From assembly GCA_905215645.1 (NCBI GenBank), contig CAJMQS010000002.1:71723-135722 (forward strand): 64,000 bases of DNA, written 5' to 3'. A model generated the notes under the pieces. It ran no database searches and was not told the DNA's origin. It saw only the letters and a program-made list of their open reading frames with translations. The DNA is from an uncultured bacterium. GTDB lineage: Bacteria > Bacillota > Negativicutes > Acidaminococcales > Acidaminococcaceae. A program made the position numbers and the translations under genes. This document shows, one piece after another, positions 1 to 7,263 of the stretch. How positions within the stretch are numbered: the stretch's first letter is position 1; the number at the start of each line of letters is the position of its first letter.

Positions 1-122
1 GGCATGAGCAGAAACGTCCCCAGGACCCAGAGATTCTTGTGTTTCATCCCAATGCTGTGGCTGTCCAGGAAAACCACCCAGGTCACCAGACAGCAGACCA
101 CCAAAGCAATCACATTGGACAA
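1..122 (-). CDS. Partial membrane protein, N-terminus only
   Basis: The 5' end of a gene that leaves the window. A TTG start at 122 follows an AAGGGGGG ribosome-binding site by about 11 bases; an in-frame GTG at 134 is less likely because it touches that site. About 40 residues are visible. They begin with a strongly hydrophobic stretch (IALVVCCLVTWVVF), a short polar turn (DSHSIGMKHKN), then a second hydrophobic stretch, so at least two membrane segments are likely. An extended -10 promoter lies 75 bases upstream, so it is transcribed separately from the atp genes. Too little is visible to assign a family. Confidence 0.5.
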   Translation of the reverse strand, partial: MSNVIALVVCCLVTWVVFLDSHSIGMKHKNLWVLGTFLLM

Positions 123-196
123 GCCGTACGGCACCCCCCTTAATGTCTACGGAACTTCCCACTTCCAACTTCTCTGTCCATTTTTATAACTAGATT

Positions 197-205
197 ATTA
201 TACCA
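197..205 (-). promoter_or_regulatory. Extended -10 promoter for the partial membrane gene
   Basis: On the minus strand TGG-TATAAT is a perfect -10 with an upstream TG. No good -35 is seen, as is common with extended -10 promoters. It lies between the atp terminator and the partial gene. Confidence 0.5.
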
Positions 206-233
206 TAGAACATTCTGTTTTCCATAGAGGGAA

Positions 234-262
234 ATAAAAAAAGGAACCGCCCGGGCGGTTCC
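234..262 (-). terminator. Rho-independent terminator of the atp cluster
   Basis: A perfect palindrome (GGAACCGCCC/GGGCGGTTCC, 243-262) is followed on the minus strand by a run of T. It sits just after the last small gene of the atp cluster. Confidence 0.85.
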
Positions 263-266
263 TCCT

Positions 267-458
267 TCAAAAATTCCTCGTATGGGTCCGCAGACGGTCC
301 GCCAGGATATTGTAGTATACTTCCTTTTCCTGAATGGTCTTCCGAAGCTTACGGATCTGTTCTTCATTGGTGGCTTCTGCCAGCCGCTCGTTGAGTTCGA
401 CCAGTTCCAGCCGCAGCTGTCCCATCTTACTGGCAGCCATTTTGCTGATAAAGTCCAC
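267..458 (-). CDS. Small coiled-coil protein at the end of the atp operon
   Basis: A predicted protein of 63 residues with no family I recognise. I chose the GTG start at 458 because AGAGGGGGG lies 7 bases before it; a TTG at 485 has a poorer site. Residues from about 15 onward are charged and heptad-like (LRLELVELNERL, then IRKLRKTIQEKEVYYN), suggesting one or two amphipathic helices. It follows atpC closely and precedes the operon terminator, so it is co-transcribed with ATP synthase. A role in assembly or regulation of the complex is only a guess. Confidence 0.6.
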   Translation of the reverse strand: MDFISKMAASKMGQLRLELVELNERLAEATNEEQIRKLRKTIQEKEVYYNILADRLRTHTRNF

Positions 459-505
459 AGCGGATCCCCCCTCTGCCTGCTGCAATGACCTTCTGTCCTA
501 CCGGA

Positions 506-946
506 CTACTCCCCCACCGGATAAGGCGGCACCTTACCCACCAGAGACGCGGTCTTCAGCCGCGCTTCCGCCCTGCGCAGGATTTTTTCAGTATGTTCCA
601 CGTCCGTCAGGGCATCCGGATGCTCCAGTCTGGCCAATGCTTCCTGCCGGATCTGCTGGTATTTGGCCACATCGATGTTCTCTGCTTTCTGGGCCCTGGG
701 TGTCAGGATGACCACCTGGTTGTCCTTGACCTCCGCAAATCCCCCTTCTACGTAGACCAGGATCACCTGATTGTCCTTATCCTGCAGCTTCAGGGTCCCT
801 TCCCCCAGCACAGCGATCATCGGGCTGTGGTTGGCTAAGATCCCAACGCCCCCATTTACTGTATTCAACAAGACATAGGAAATATCCTCCCTCTTGACCA
901 AAAGTTTTTCAGGTGTGAGGACTTCCAATTTCATTAATCTGGCCAT
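506..946 (-). CDS. atpC: ATP synthase F1 epsilon subunit
   Basis: Epsilon subunit of the F1 rotor stalk, 146 residues, slightly longer than usual. The N-terminal beta domain is clear (KLEVLTPEKLL, then GVGILANHSPMIAVLGEG, the family signature). The C-terminal part is the helical hairpin (ARLEHPDALT... ILRRAEARLK) that in this family can brake ATP hydrolysis. The ATG at 946 has AGGG 8 bases upstream, inside the end of atpD, whose stop overlaps the spacer, so translation is coupled. Confidence 0.95.
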   Translation of the reverse strand: MARLMKLEVLTPEKLLVKREDISYVLLNTVNGGVGILANHSPMIAVLGEGTLKLQDKDNQVILVYVEGGFAEVKDNQVVILTPRAQKAENIDVAKYQQIRQEALARLEHPDALTDVEHTEKILRRAEARLKTASLVGKVPPYPVGE

Positions 947-947
947 A

Positions 948-2423
948 TCATTCGCCCTTCAGTTTCTTGCCCTTGGCCACAGCTTCATCGATGGATCCCA
1001 CCATGTAAAACGCGCTCTCCGGCAGGTCATCATGTTTCCCATCCAGGATTTCCTTGAAGCCCCGGATGGTTTCCGACAGTGGAACGTATTTCCCCGGCTG
1101 ACCGGTGAACTGCTGGGCCACGAAGAAAGGCTGGCTCAGGAACCGCTGGACCTTCCGGGCCCGGGATACGGTGAGCTTATCCTGTTCGTTCAGTTCTTCC
1201 ATACCCAGGATGGCAATGATATCCTGGAGCTCTTTATACCGTTGGAGGATCTTCTGGACGCCTCGGGCCACCTCATAATGTTCCTTCCCGATCACCAAAG
1301 GATCCAGGATCCGGCTGGTAGAAGCCAGGGGATCCACGGCCGGATAGATCCCCAATTCTACGATTTCACGGGACAGGACCGTGGTCGCATCCAAATGGGC
1401 GAAGGTAGCCGCTGGAGCCGGGTCCGTCAGATCATCGGCCGGGACGTAGACAGCCTGTACGGAAGTGATGGATCCGCTCCGGGTAGAAGTGATCCGCTCT
1501 TCCAAAGCCCCCATTTCATTGGCCAGGGTGGGCTGATACCCTACAGCCGAAGGCATGCGCCCCAAAAGGGCGGAAACCTCAGACCCTGCCTGGATGAACC
1601 GGAAGATGTTGTCGATGAACAGCAGCACATCCTGTCCTCCCACATCCCGGAAGTATTCTGCCATGGTCAGGCCAGTGAGCCCTACCCGCATACGGGCTCC
1701 AGGGGGTTCATTCATCTGGCCGTACACCAGGGCCGTCTTGTCGATGACCCCGGATTCCTTCATTTCACCCCACAGATCGTTCCCTTCCCGGGTTCGTTCC
1801 CCGACCCCGGAAAATACGGAATAGCCCCCGTGGTTGGTGGCCACATTGTGGATCAGTTCCATGATCAGCACCGTCTTGCCTACACCGGCACCGCCGAATA
1901 GACCGATTTTCCCCCCCAGAGAATAAGGAGCGATCAGATCCACTACCTTGATGCCCGTTTCCATGATCTTGGTTTCCGTGGACTGGTCCGCCAGATCTGG
2001 AGCCGGCCGGTGGATGGGCCAATGATCGGCCGCCTGGACTGGGGTAGGATCATCATCCACCGTTTCTCCCAGGACATTGAATACCCGTCCCAGACAGCCT
2101 TTCCCTACCGGCACAGTGATGGGCTTCCCGGTATCCACGGCTTCCATGTTCCGGGTCAGTCCGTCGGTGGAACTCATGGCCACCGTGCGGACCACATCAT
2201 CTCCGATGTGCTGGACCACTTCCGCAGTCAGATGCACATGGATGGTCTTCGATGCCCGGGCATCGATTTCAATGGCATTATAAATGGCCGGCAGTTCCTT
2301 ATCCGGGAAACGGATATCCACTACAGGGCCCATGACCTGGACCACTCTGCCCACATGCCCTCTGGCTTTGGCAGAGAGACGGGCAACGGCCTTGTCGATT
2401 GCTTGTTTCTGCTCTTCCGACAC
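948..2423 (-). CDS. atpD: ATP synthase F1 beta subunit
   Basis: Catalytic beta subunit, 491 residues, about 30 longer than the E. coli protein, mainly through an N-terminal extension of roughly 22 residues (EEQKQAIDKAVARLSAKARG) before the usual GRVVQVMGPVVDIRF. The P-loop GGAGVGKTVL is intact, as are GERTREGNDL and the DELSEED-region equivalent (NEQDKLTVSRARK). The start is GTG at 2423, with GGGAGG 8 bases before it. Lies between atpG and atpC with short gaps. It converts ADP and Pi to ATP at the alpha-beta interface. Confidence 0.97.
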   Translation of the reverse strand: MSEEQKQAIDKAVARLSAKARGHVGRVVQVMGPVVDIRFPDKELPAIYNAIEIDARASKTIHVHLTAEVVQHIGDDVVRTVAMSSTDGLTRNMEAVDTGKPITVPVGKGCLGRVFNVLGETVDDDPTPVQAADHWPIHRPAPDLADQSTETKIMETGIKVVDLIAPYSLGGKIGLFGGAGVGKTVLIMELIHNVATNHGGYSVFSGVGERTREGNDLWGEMKESGVIDKTALVYGQMNEPPGARMRVGLTGLTMAEYFRDVGGQDVLLFIDNIFRFIQAGSEVSALLGRMPSAVGYQPTLANEMGALEERITSTRSGSITSVQAVYVPADDLTDPAPAATFAHLDATTVLSREIVELGIYPAVDPLASTSRILDPLVIGKEHYEVARGVQKILQRYKELQDIIAILGMEELNEQDKLTVSRARKVQRFLSQPFFVAQQFTGQPGKYVPLSETIRGFKEILDGKHDDLPESAFYMVGSIDEAVAKGKKLKGE

Positions 2424-2437
2424 GATTCGTGCCTCCC

Positions 2438-3346
2438 TTATTTCAACGCTTCTGCGCCGCTGACGATTTCATTGATTTCCGTGGTGATGCTGGCCTGCCG
2501 CACCTTCTGGTAGTAGACCTGCAGCTTTCCCAGAAGGTTCTGGGCATTGTCCGTGGCCGTACTCATGGCCGTCATCCGGGAAGCCAGTTCACAGGCCGAA
2601 CTTTGGATCAGGGCCGTGAAGATCTGGCTGCGCAGGTAGTAATGGGCCAGGTAAGAAAGCATCTTGGCCGGTTCCGGTTCGAAGATCAGAGTGGGATAAT
2701 CCGTAGGATCATCTTCTGACCAGACTTCCTGGGAACGGACTTCCAGGGCATTCTTTGCCTTAGGCTGCACCGGCAGCAGAGGCACCGTCTTGGGAATCTG
2801 GATCATGGCAGATTTGAAATAGGTGAAGATGATGTCCACTTCGTCCACTTCTCGGTGGATGAAGAGAGACTCCACGTAATCAGCGATTTCCTCAGCCGCT
2901 TCGAAAGTCGGTTTTTCCGAAAAGCCGGTCCAGCTTTTGACGATGTGATAGCCCCAGTGATTGAGGCCGATCTTCATCTGCTTGCCCACCGCCAGAAGCG
3001 GCGAATCTTCTTTGCCTCGGAGCTCCACTCCGGTGTACTTGACGATGTTGTTATTGTAGGGACCTGCCAGCCCCTTGTCCGAGCCGATGACCACATAGGC
3101 GGTCTTATACACCGGCCGTTTTTCCAGGAGCGGATTGGCCTTCATATCCAGATGGGCCATCACCGACGGGTCGCTGACCGCTTCCTGGAGGATGCTCTTC
3201 AGCTTCTCTGCATAGGGCAGGCTGGCATCGGCTCTCTGCTGGGCCTGGTGCATCCGAGCTGAAGCCACCATTTGCATAGCTCCCGTGATCTTGCTGATGC
3301 TGCCTACGGTTTTCATATGGGCACGGATCCCACTGGTATTTGCCAT
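2438..3346 (-). CDS. atpG: ATP synthase F1 gamma subunit
   Basis: Central-stalk gamma subunit, 302 residues, a little longer than usual. The N-terminal helix (IRAHMKTVGSISKITGAMQMVASARM) and the C-terminal helix (LASRMTAMSTATDNAQNLLGKL... EINEIVSGAEAL), which together form the rotor coiled coil, are both well conserved. The extra length is in the middle Rossmann-like part. Located 16 bases downstream of the alpha gene in canonical order. Confidence 0.95.
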   Translation of the reverse strand: MANTSGIRAHMKTVGSISKITGAMQMVASARMHQAQQRADASLPYAEKLKSILQEAVSDPSVMAHLDMKANPLLEKRPVYKTAYVVIGSDKGLAGPYNNNIVKYTGVELRGKEDSPLLAVGKQMKIGLNHWGYHIVKSWTGFSEKPTFEAAEEIADYVESLFIHREVDEVDIIFTYFKSAMIQIPKTVPLLPVQPKAKNALEVRSQEVWSEDDPTDYPTLIFEPEPAKMLSYLAHYYLRSQIFTALIQSSACELASRMTAMSTATDNAQNLLGKLQVYYQKVRQASITTEINEIVSGAEALK

Positions 3347-3362
3347 CCAGGATCACCTGCCC

Positions 3363-5219
3363 TTACATGCCGCCTGCAGTGCCAGGCGCAAACATCTTCC
3401 CGAAATCATCCAGGGCCTCATCCAGTTCCTCTTTCAGGTCATCAGTCAGTTTCTGTTCTTTTTCCAGCCGAGTCAGGATGATGGAACAGTGGTTGTTCAG
3501 ATACCCCAGCATTTCATGCTCATATCGGGTCACGTCTTCCACTGGGATTTCATCCAGGAACCCATTGTTCACGGCATAAAGGGAAACCACTTCCTGGGCC
3601 ATGGAAAGAGGCTGGTACTGCCCCTGTTTCAGCATTTCTGTCACCCGGGCCCCAAGGTCCAGCTGGGCCTTGGTCTCCCGGTCCAGATCCGAACCGAACT
3701 GGGCAAAAGCAGCCAGTTCCCGGTATTGGGCCAGGGACAGACGCAGGGTGCCAGCCACCGTCTTCATGGCCTTGGTCTGGGCCGCGCCCCCTACCCGGGA
3801 TACGGAGAGCCCGGAGTTCAGGGCCGGACGGATACCGGAGTTGAACAGGTCGGTTTCCAGATAGATCTGGCCATCGGTGATGGAAATCACGTTGGTAGGG
3901 ATGTAGCCGCTCACATCCCCGGCCTGGGTCTCGATGATGGGCAGGGCTGTCATGGAACCGCCGCCATGGCGTTCGTTCCGGCGGCAGGCTCGCTCCAGCA
4001 GACGGGAATGGAGATAGAATACGTCCCCGGGATAAGCTTCCCGTCCAGGGGGACGGCGGAGCAGCAGACTCATGGCACGATAGGCCACCGCATGCTTGCT
4101 CAAGTCATCATAGACAATCAGCACATCTTTGCCCTGATCCATGAAATATTCCCCCACCGCAGCCCCGGCATAAGGAGCCAGGTACTGCATGGGAGCCGTA
4201 TCAGCAGCCGTCGCCGCCACGATCATGGTATAGGCGCTGGCGCCGTATTGTTCAAAAGTATGATACAGCCGGGCCACGGAAGAAGCCTTCTGTCCGATGG
4301 CCACATAGATGCAGATTACATCCTTGCCCTTCTGGTTCAGGATGGTATCGACGGCAATGGCGGTTTTCCCAGTCCCCCGGTCCCCGATGATCAGTTCCCG
4401 CTGGCCACGGCCGATGGGCACCAGGGCATCTACAGCCTTGAGCCCGGTCTGGAGAGGGACATCTACCGGCTGGCGGGCGGCAATCCCCGGAGCCTGGTGT
4501 TCGATGGGGTACTTGACCTGGGTCTTAATGGCCCCTTTGCCGTCCAGGGGCAGTCCCAGCGGGCTGACGATCCGGCCCAGCATGGCATCTCCCACAGGAA
4601 TTTCCATGATTTCGCCAGTCCGGCGCACCATGTCGCCTTCCTTGATTTCCGTGGCGCCGCCCAGCAGCACGATGCCTACTTCATTTTCCCGAAGGTTCTG
4701 GACCATGCCATAGACGCCGTCATGGAGAGCCACCAGTTCACCGCTCATGGCGCCGCCCAGGCCGGAAGCGGTACAGATCCCGTCTCCGACCTTTTCCACC
4801 ACACCGATTTCTTCCAGGTCCACGTCATTGTGGAAAGACTTGACCCCCTGGGCCAAGGCATCGGTCATTTTTTCCGTCTGGTCCAGATCCTGGTCACTCA
4901 GATGGATGGCCTTCATGATGGCGTCCATCTTCTCCAATTGGCGTTTCATGGTGGCATCAAAAATGTGGTCTCCGTACTGGATCAGTACGCCTCCGACCAC
5001 TTTGGAATCCACCTTTTGTTCCTGCAGTTCCACAGGTTTATGGAATTTCTCTGTCAGCAGTTCCTGCAGCAGCCCTGCCTCTTCCGTTGTGAGAGGACGG
5101 GCCGTGGTGACCGTCACCGGCAGGAGGTCCACCCCTTCAAAAAGGGTCTGGTCCTCCTGGGTCAGGGTCAGGCGATCCAGGATCTGTTTCCACAGAGCTT
5201 CCTTGCTTTTGCTGTTCAT
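3363..5219 (-). CDS. atpA: Fusion of ATP synthase delta C-terminal domain to F1 alpha subunit
   Basis: 618 residues, over 100 more than a normal alpha subunit. Residues about 135-618 are a full alpha: EIGVVEKVGDGI, a P-loop GDRGTGKTAI (Gln of the usual GDRQTGKT is Gly here), YDDLSKHAVAYR, and the SVSRVGGAAQ arginine-finger region. Residues about 35-100 match the C-terminal domain of the delta/OSCP subunit: VTVTTARPLTTEE, then KVDSKVVGGVLIQYGD and IFDATMKRQLEKM, as in the E. coli delta segment ending DGSVRGRLERL. No separate atpH exists; only 39 bases lie between this gene and atpF. The delta N-terminal six-helix domain is missing altogether. The ATG at 5219 has a GGAGG 12 bases upstream, a long spacing. 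Met98, preceded by GGAG, could be an internal start for a normal-size alpha. Confidence 0.93.
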   Translation of the reverse strand: MNSKSKEALWKQILDRLTLTQEDQTLFEGVDLLPVTVTTARPLTTEEAGLLQELLTEKFHKPVELQEQKVDSKVVGGVLIQYGDHIFDATMKRQLEKMDAIMKAIHLSDQDLDQTEKMTDALAQGVKSFHNDVDLEEIGVVEKVGDGICTASGLGGAMSGELVALHDGVYGMVQNLRENEVGIVLLGGATEIKEGDMVRRTGEIMEIPVGDAMLGRIVSPLGLPLDGKGAIKTQVKYPIEHQAPGIAARQPVDVPLQTGLKAVDALVPIGRGQRELIIGDRGTGKTAIAVDTILNQKGKDVICIYVAIGQKASSVARLYHTFEQYGASAYTMIVAATAADTAPMQYLAPYAGAAVGEYFMDQGKDVLIVYDDLSKHAVAYRAMSLLLRRPPGREAYPGDVFYLHSRLLERACRRNERHGGGSMTALPIIETQAGDVSGYIPTNVISITDGQIYLETDLFNSGIRPALNSGLSVSRVGGAAQTKAMKTVAGTLRLSLAQYRELAAFAQFGSDLDRETKAQLDLGARVTEMLKQGQYQPLSMAQEVVSLYAVNNGFLDEIPVEDVTRYEHEMLGYLNNHCSIILTRLEKEQKLTDDLKEELDEALDDFGKMFAPGTAGGM

Positions 5220-5258
5220 GGGTTGTTTCTGCCTCCACAGTTCCTTTCCAGGGACTTC

Positions 5259-5756
5259 TCATTTTTTCTGTTCGGCCAGGGTTTCATCCGTGATCTTGGC
5301 GACCAGTTTCTGGTCTTCCGCCGAATCCAGCTTTTCCTGCAGCACCCGGCCGGCAATTTCCGTACTCAGGGCAATGATCTGTTCCCGAACATCCAGCAGG
5401 GCTTTTTTCTTTTCCAGCTCCACCGTCTGCCGCCCGGAAGCCAGCAGTTCTTCCCTTTCCTTCTGGGCGTTGGCCAGGGCTTCATCATGGAGTTCCTGGG
5501 CCATGGCATTGGCTTTGGAAATAATGTCGTTGGCTTCCTTTTTGGCATTCTTCAGCTGGGTGACATATTCCGCCTTCAGTGCCTCCGCTTCCTTCCTGGC
5601 ATGGTCCGCCTGGTCCATATCCTTGACGATTTTCGTCCGGCGGTCGTCCATAGCCTTCAGGAGCGGCTTATAGGCGAATTTGGCCAGCACCCAGAGCAAG
5701 ATGATGAAATTCACCACCTGCGCAATCAGTGTATAGTTGATACTTACCATTCCCAA
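5259..5756 (-). CDS. atpF: ATP synthase Fo b subunit
   Basis: Peripheral-stalk b subunit, 165 residues. One N-terminal membrane helix (YTLIAQVVNFIILLWVLAKFAYKPL) precedes a long charged helix (MDDRRTKIVKDMDQADHARKEAEAL to the end). Start is TTG at 5756 (AGGA 5 bases upstream) or ATG at 5750. The stop TGA is in the same reading frame as the downstream delta-alpha gene, 13 codons away, with no other stop between. Confidence 0.95.
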   Translation of the reverse strand: MGMVSINYTLIAQVVNFIILLWVLAKFAYKPLLKAMDDRRTKIVKDMDQADHARKEAEALKAEYVTQLKNAKKEANDIISKANAMAQELHDEALANAQKEREELLASGRQTVELEKKKALLDVREQIIALSTEIAGRVLQEKLDSAEDQKLVAKITDETLAEQKK

Positions 5757-5792
5757 CCACTTCCTTTCTCCCCAAGTTTCCTCCCCAATCTC

Positions 5793-6050
5793 TTATTTCA
5801 CAAAGGGATTGGCAAATACCAGTACGATGGCGATGACGGAAGCGATGATGGGGATGGATTCGACCAGGCCGATACCGATCAGCATATTGACCTGGAAGCT
5901 GCCGGCCTGCTCCGGCTGCCGGGCCATGCATTCCAGAGCCTTGGAAGCCACGGCGGAGTCCCCTTTGGTAGCTGCCAGAGAAGCACCTACGCCAATTAAA
6001 GCGGCTCCCAGAATGGAAGCGACGATGATCAGGGTATTGTTGTCTATCAT
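5793..6050 (-). CDS. atpE: ATP synthase Fo c subunit, possible two-carboxylate ion site
   Basis: Rotor-ring c subunit, 85 residues, two membrane helices around the ARQPE loop (43-47). Helix 2 reads GLVESIPII, with ion-binding Glu64 followed by Ser65, as in Na+-binding c subunits. Counting back from ARQPE, Asp31 (TKGDSAV) falls where Na+-type c subunits have Gln32 or, in the Fusobacterium two-carboxylate type, Glu32. The usual glycine-rich helix 1 is replaced by GVGASLAATKGDS. The coupling ion could be Na+, but this rests on alignment by eye. Confidence 0.95.
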   Translation of the reverse strand: MIDNNTLIIVASILGAALIGVGASLAATKGDSAVASKALECMARQPEQAGSFQVNMLIGIGLVESIPIIASVIAIVLVFANPFVK

Positions 6051-6078
6051 TTTTTACATCCTTTCTTTTTCCAGACTT

Positions 6079-6786
6079 TTACTTATTGGAATGGACTTGC
6101 TTGAAAATCGGGGCCAGGGCAATCACGGTCAGCATGGTAAAGATGAAAGCCTGGAGAAAACCTATGATCAGGCTGAAGCCGATCCACAGGTTGGGCACCA
6201 CCCAGGGTACCAGCATATACAGCACGGCCAGCAGGATTTCCCCTGCCAGGATGTTCCCGAACAGACGCAGGGCCATGGTCAGCGGTTTGGCCAGCTCTTC
6301 GATGATGTTCAGGGGGAGCATCAGCGCAAAGGGGGAGACCAAATGCTTGAAATATTTGGGTCCCTGCTGGATCACTCCGATGATGTAGGTGGCGATGGCC
6401 ACAGTGATGGAAAGGCCCAGAGCCACGTTGATGTCGTTGGTGGGAGAAGAAAGATGCACACCCACAGAGGGCATCAGCCCCAGTTCATTCCCTACAAAGA
6501 TATAAAGGAACAGGGTAAGGATAAAGGGGGTGGCCACCCGCCGTCCTTCCACACCAAGGTTGGCATCCATCAGTTTTTCCAGCCACTCGATGATCATTTC
6601 CATCAGATTCTGGATTCCATAGGGAATCTCCTGTACCCGCCGGGTGGCGGCAAAGACCAGTGCTGCCACGATCAGCATGGTAAGCCAGGACATATAGATT
6701 GTCTGCATATTCAGGCTGATCCCCGGCAGGACTTCTGTAGTCCCATAATGGATGACTTCCGAACTTGCAGCTTCTGCAATTCCCAT
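6079..6786 (-). CDS. atpB: ATP synthase Fo a subunit
   Basis: Stator a subunit, about 235 residues, with five or so membrane helices. The essential Arg is in helix 4 (LTMALRLFGNILAGE), and EELAKP precedes it. I chose ATG at 6786, with AAAGGAAG about 10 bases upstream; an in-frame start at 6840 abuts the atpI-like stop codon but would add an 18-residue polar leader untypical of the family. Confidence 0.95.
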   Translation of the reverse strand: MGIAEAASSEVIHYGTTEVLPGISLNMQTIYMSWLTMLIVAALVFAATRRVQEIPYGIQNLMEMIIEWLEKLMDANLGVEGRRVATPFILTLFLYIFVGNELGLMPSVGVHLSSPTNDINVALGLSITVAIATYIIGVIQQGPKYFKHLVSPFALMLPLNIIEELAKPLTMALRLFGNILAGEILLAVLYMLVPWVVPNLWIGFSLIIGFLQAFIFTMLTVIALAPIFKQVHSNK

Positions 6787-6840
6787 ATTCTTATCACTTC
6801 CTTTACAAAGATTCTGCTTTTTATCGGAAACTCTGAACAT

Positions 6841-7257
6841 TCAGGATTTCCGGCATCCAAGACGGCAGTATGCCATCTGGATGATCAAGCCCACATTCAG
6901 GACCAGGAAACCGGCCAGGACCAGCACCGGCTGCCACCGGTTCCGCAAAGCCAGGACCGTCCAGCACAAGAGGAAGGCGATGCGGGTAAACATGGTCCGG
7001 TGCATGGCAAGAGCCGCTTTGTCCGGTTCCTTCCGCATGCCCCGGTGGATCCCCCACAGGACTTGGAAGGTATCGGACAGCCCGGCAGCCGCTCCCAGGA
7101 CTGTTCCCCTGCCATCCCCGCCCAAGATCAGGACCAGGATCAGGAAACAGCCAGCCAGCACCGCCTGTTTCCAAAAGAGCTTCCGGAGCTGTCCCCCCAG
7201 GATCTGGAGGAGATTCCCCTCCTGAGGCGTCCCCGGGCCATTTTTCCAGGGATCCAT
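6841..7257 (-). CDS. AtpI-like membrane protein
   Basis: 138 residues with four hydrophobic segments (WKQAVLAGCFLILVLIL, a Gly/Ala-rich second, RIAFLLCWTVLAL, VLVLAGFLVLNVGLIIQMAY). Position immediately before atpB and the topology match the ATP synthase subunit I family, which in other bacteria assists c-ring assembly. Sequence conservation in this family is low, so the call rests largely on context. Its start is 6 bases after the wecB stop. Confidence 0.7.
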   Translation of the reverse strand: MDPWKNGPGTPQEGNLLQILGGQLRKLFWKQAVLAGCFLILVLILGGDGRGTVLGAAAGLSDTFQVLWGIHRGMRKEPDKAALAMHRTMFTRIAFLLCWTVLALRNRWQPVLVLAGFLVLNVGLIIQMAYCRLGCRKS

Positions 7258-7263
7258 CGACGG

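Noticed and set aside
3363..5219. Frameshift or assembly error creating the delta-alpha fusion
   Set aside because: The frame is open throughout, the fused delta part is a clean domain with conserved residues, and the gene has its own start. An in-frame deletion in this isolate cannot be fully excluded without relatives.
3285..5999. A 904-codon open frame on the plus strand opposite the atp genes
   Set aside because: It is antisense to atpA, atpF and atpE, has no family features and arises from the codon bias of the real genes. The same holds for the plus-strand frame at 5737-7950.
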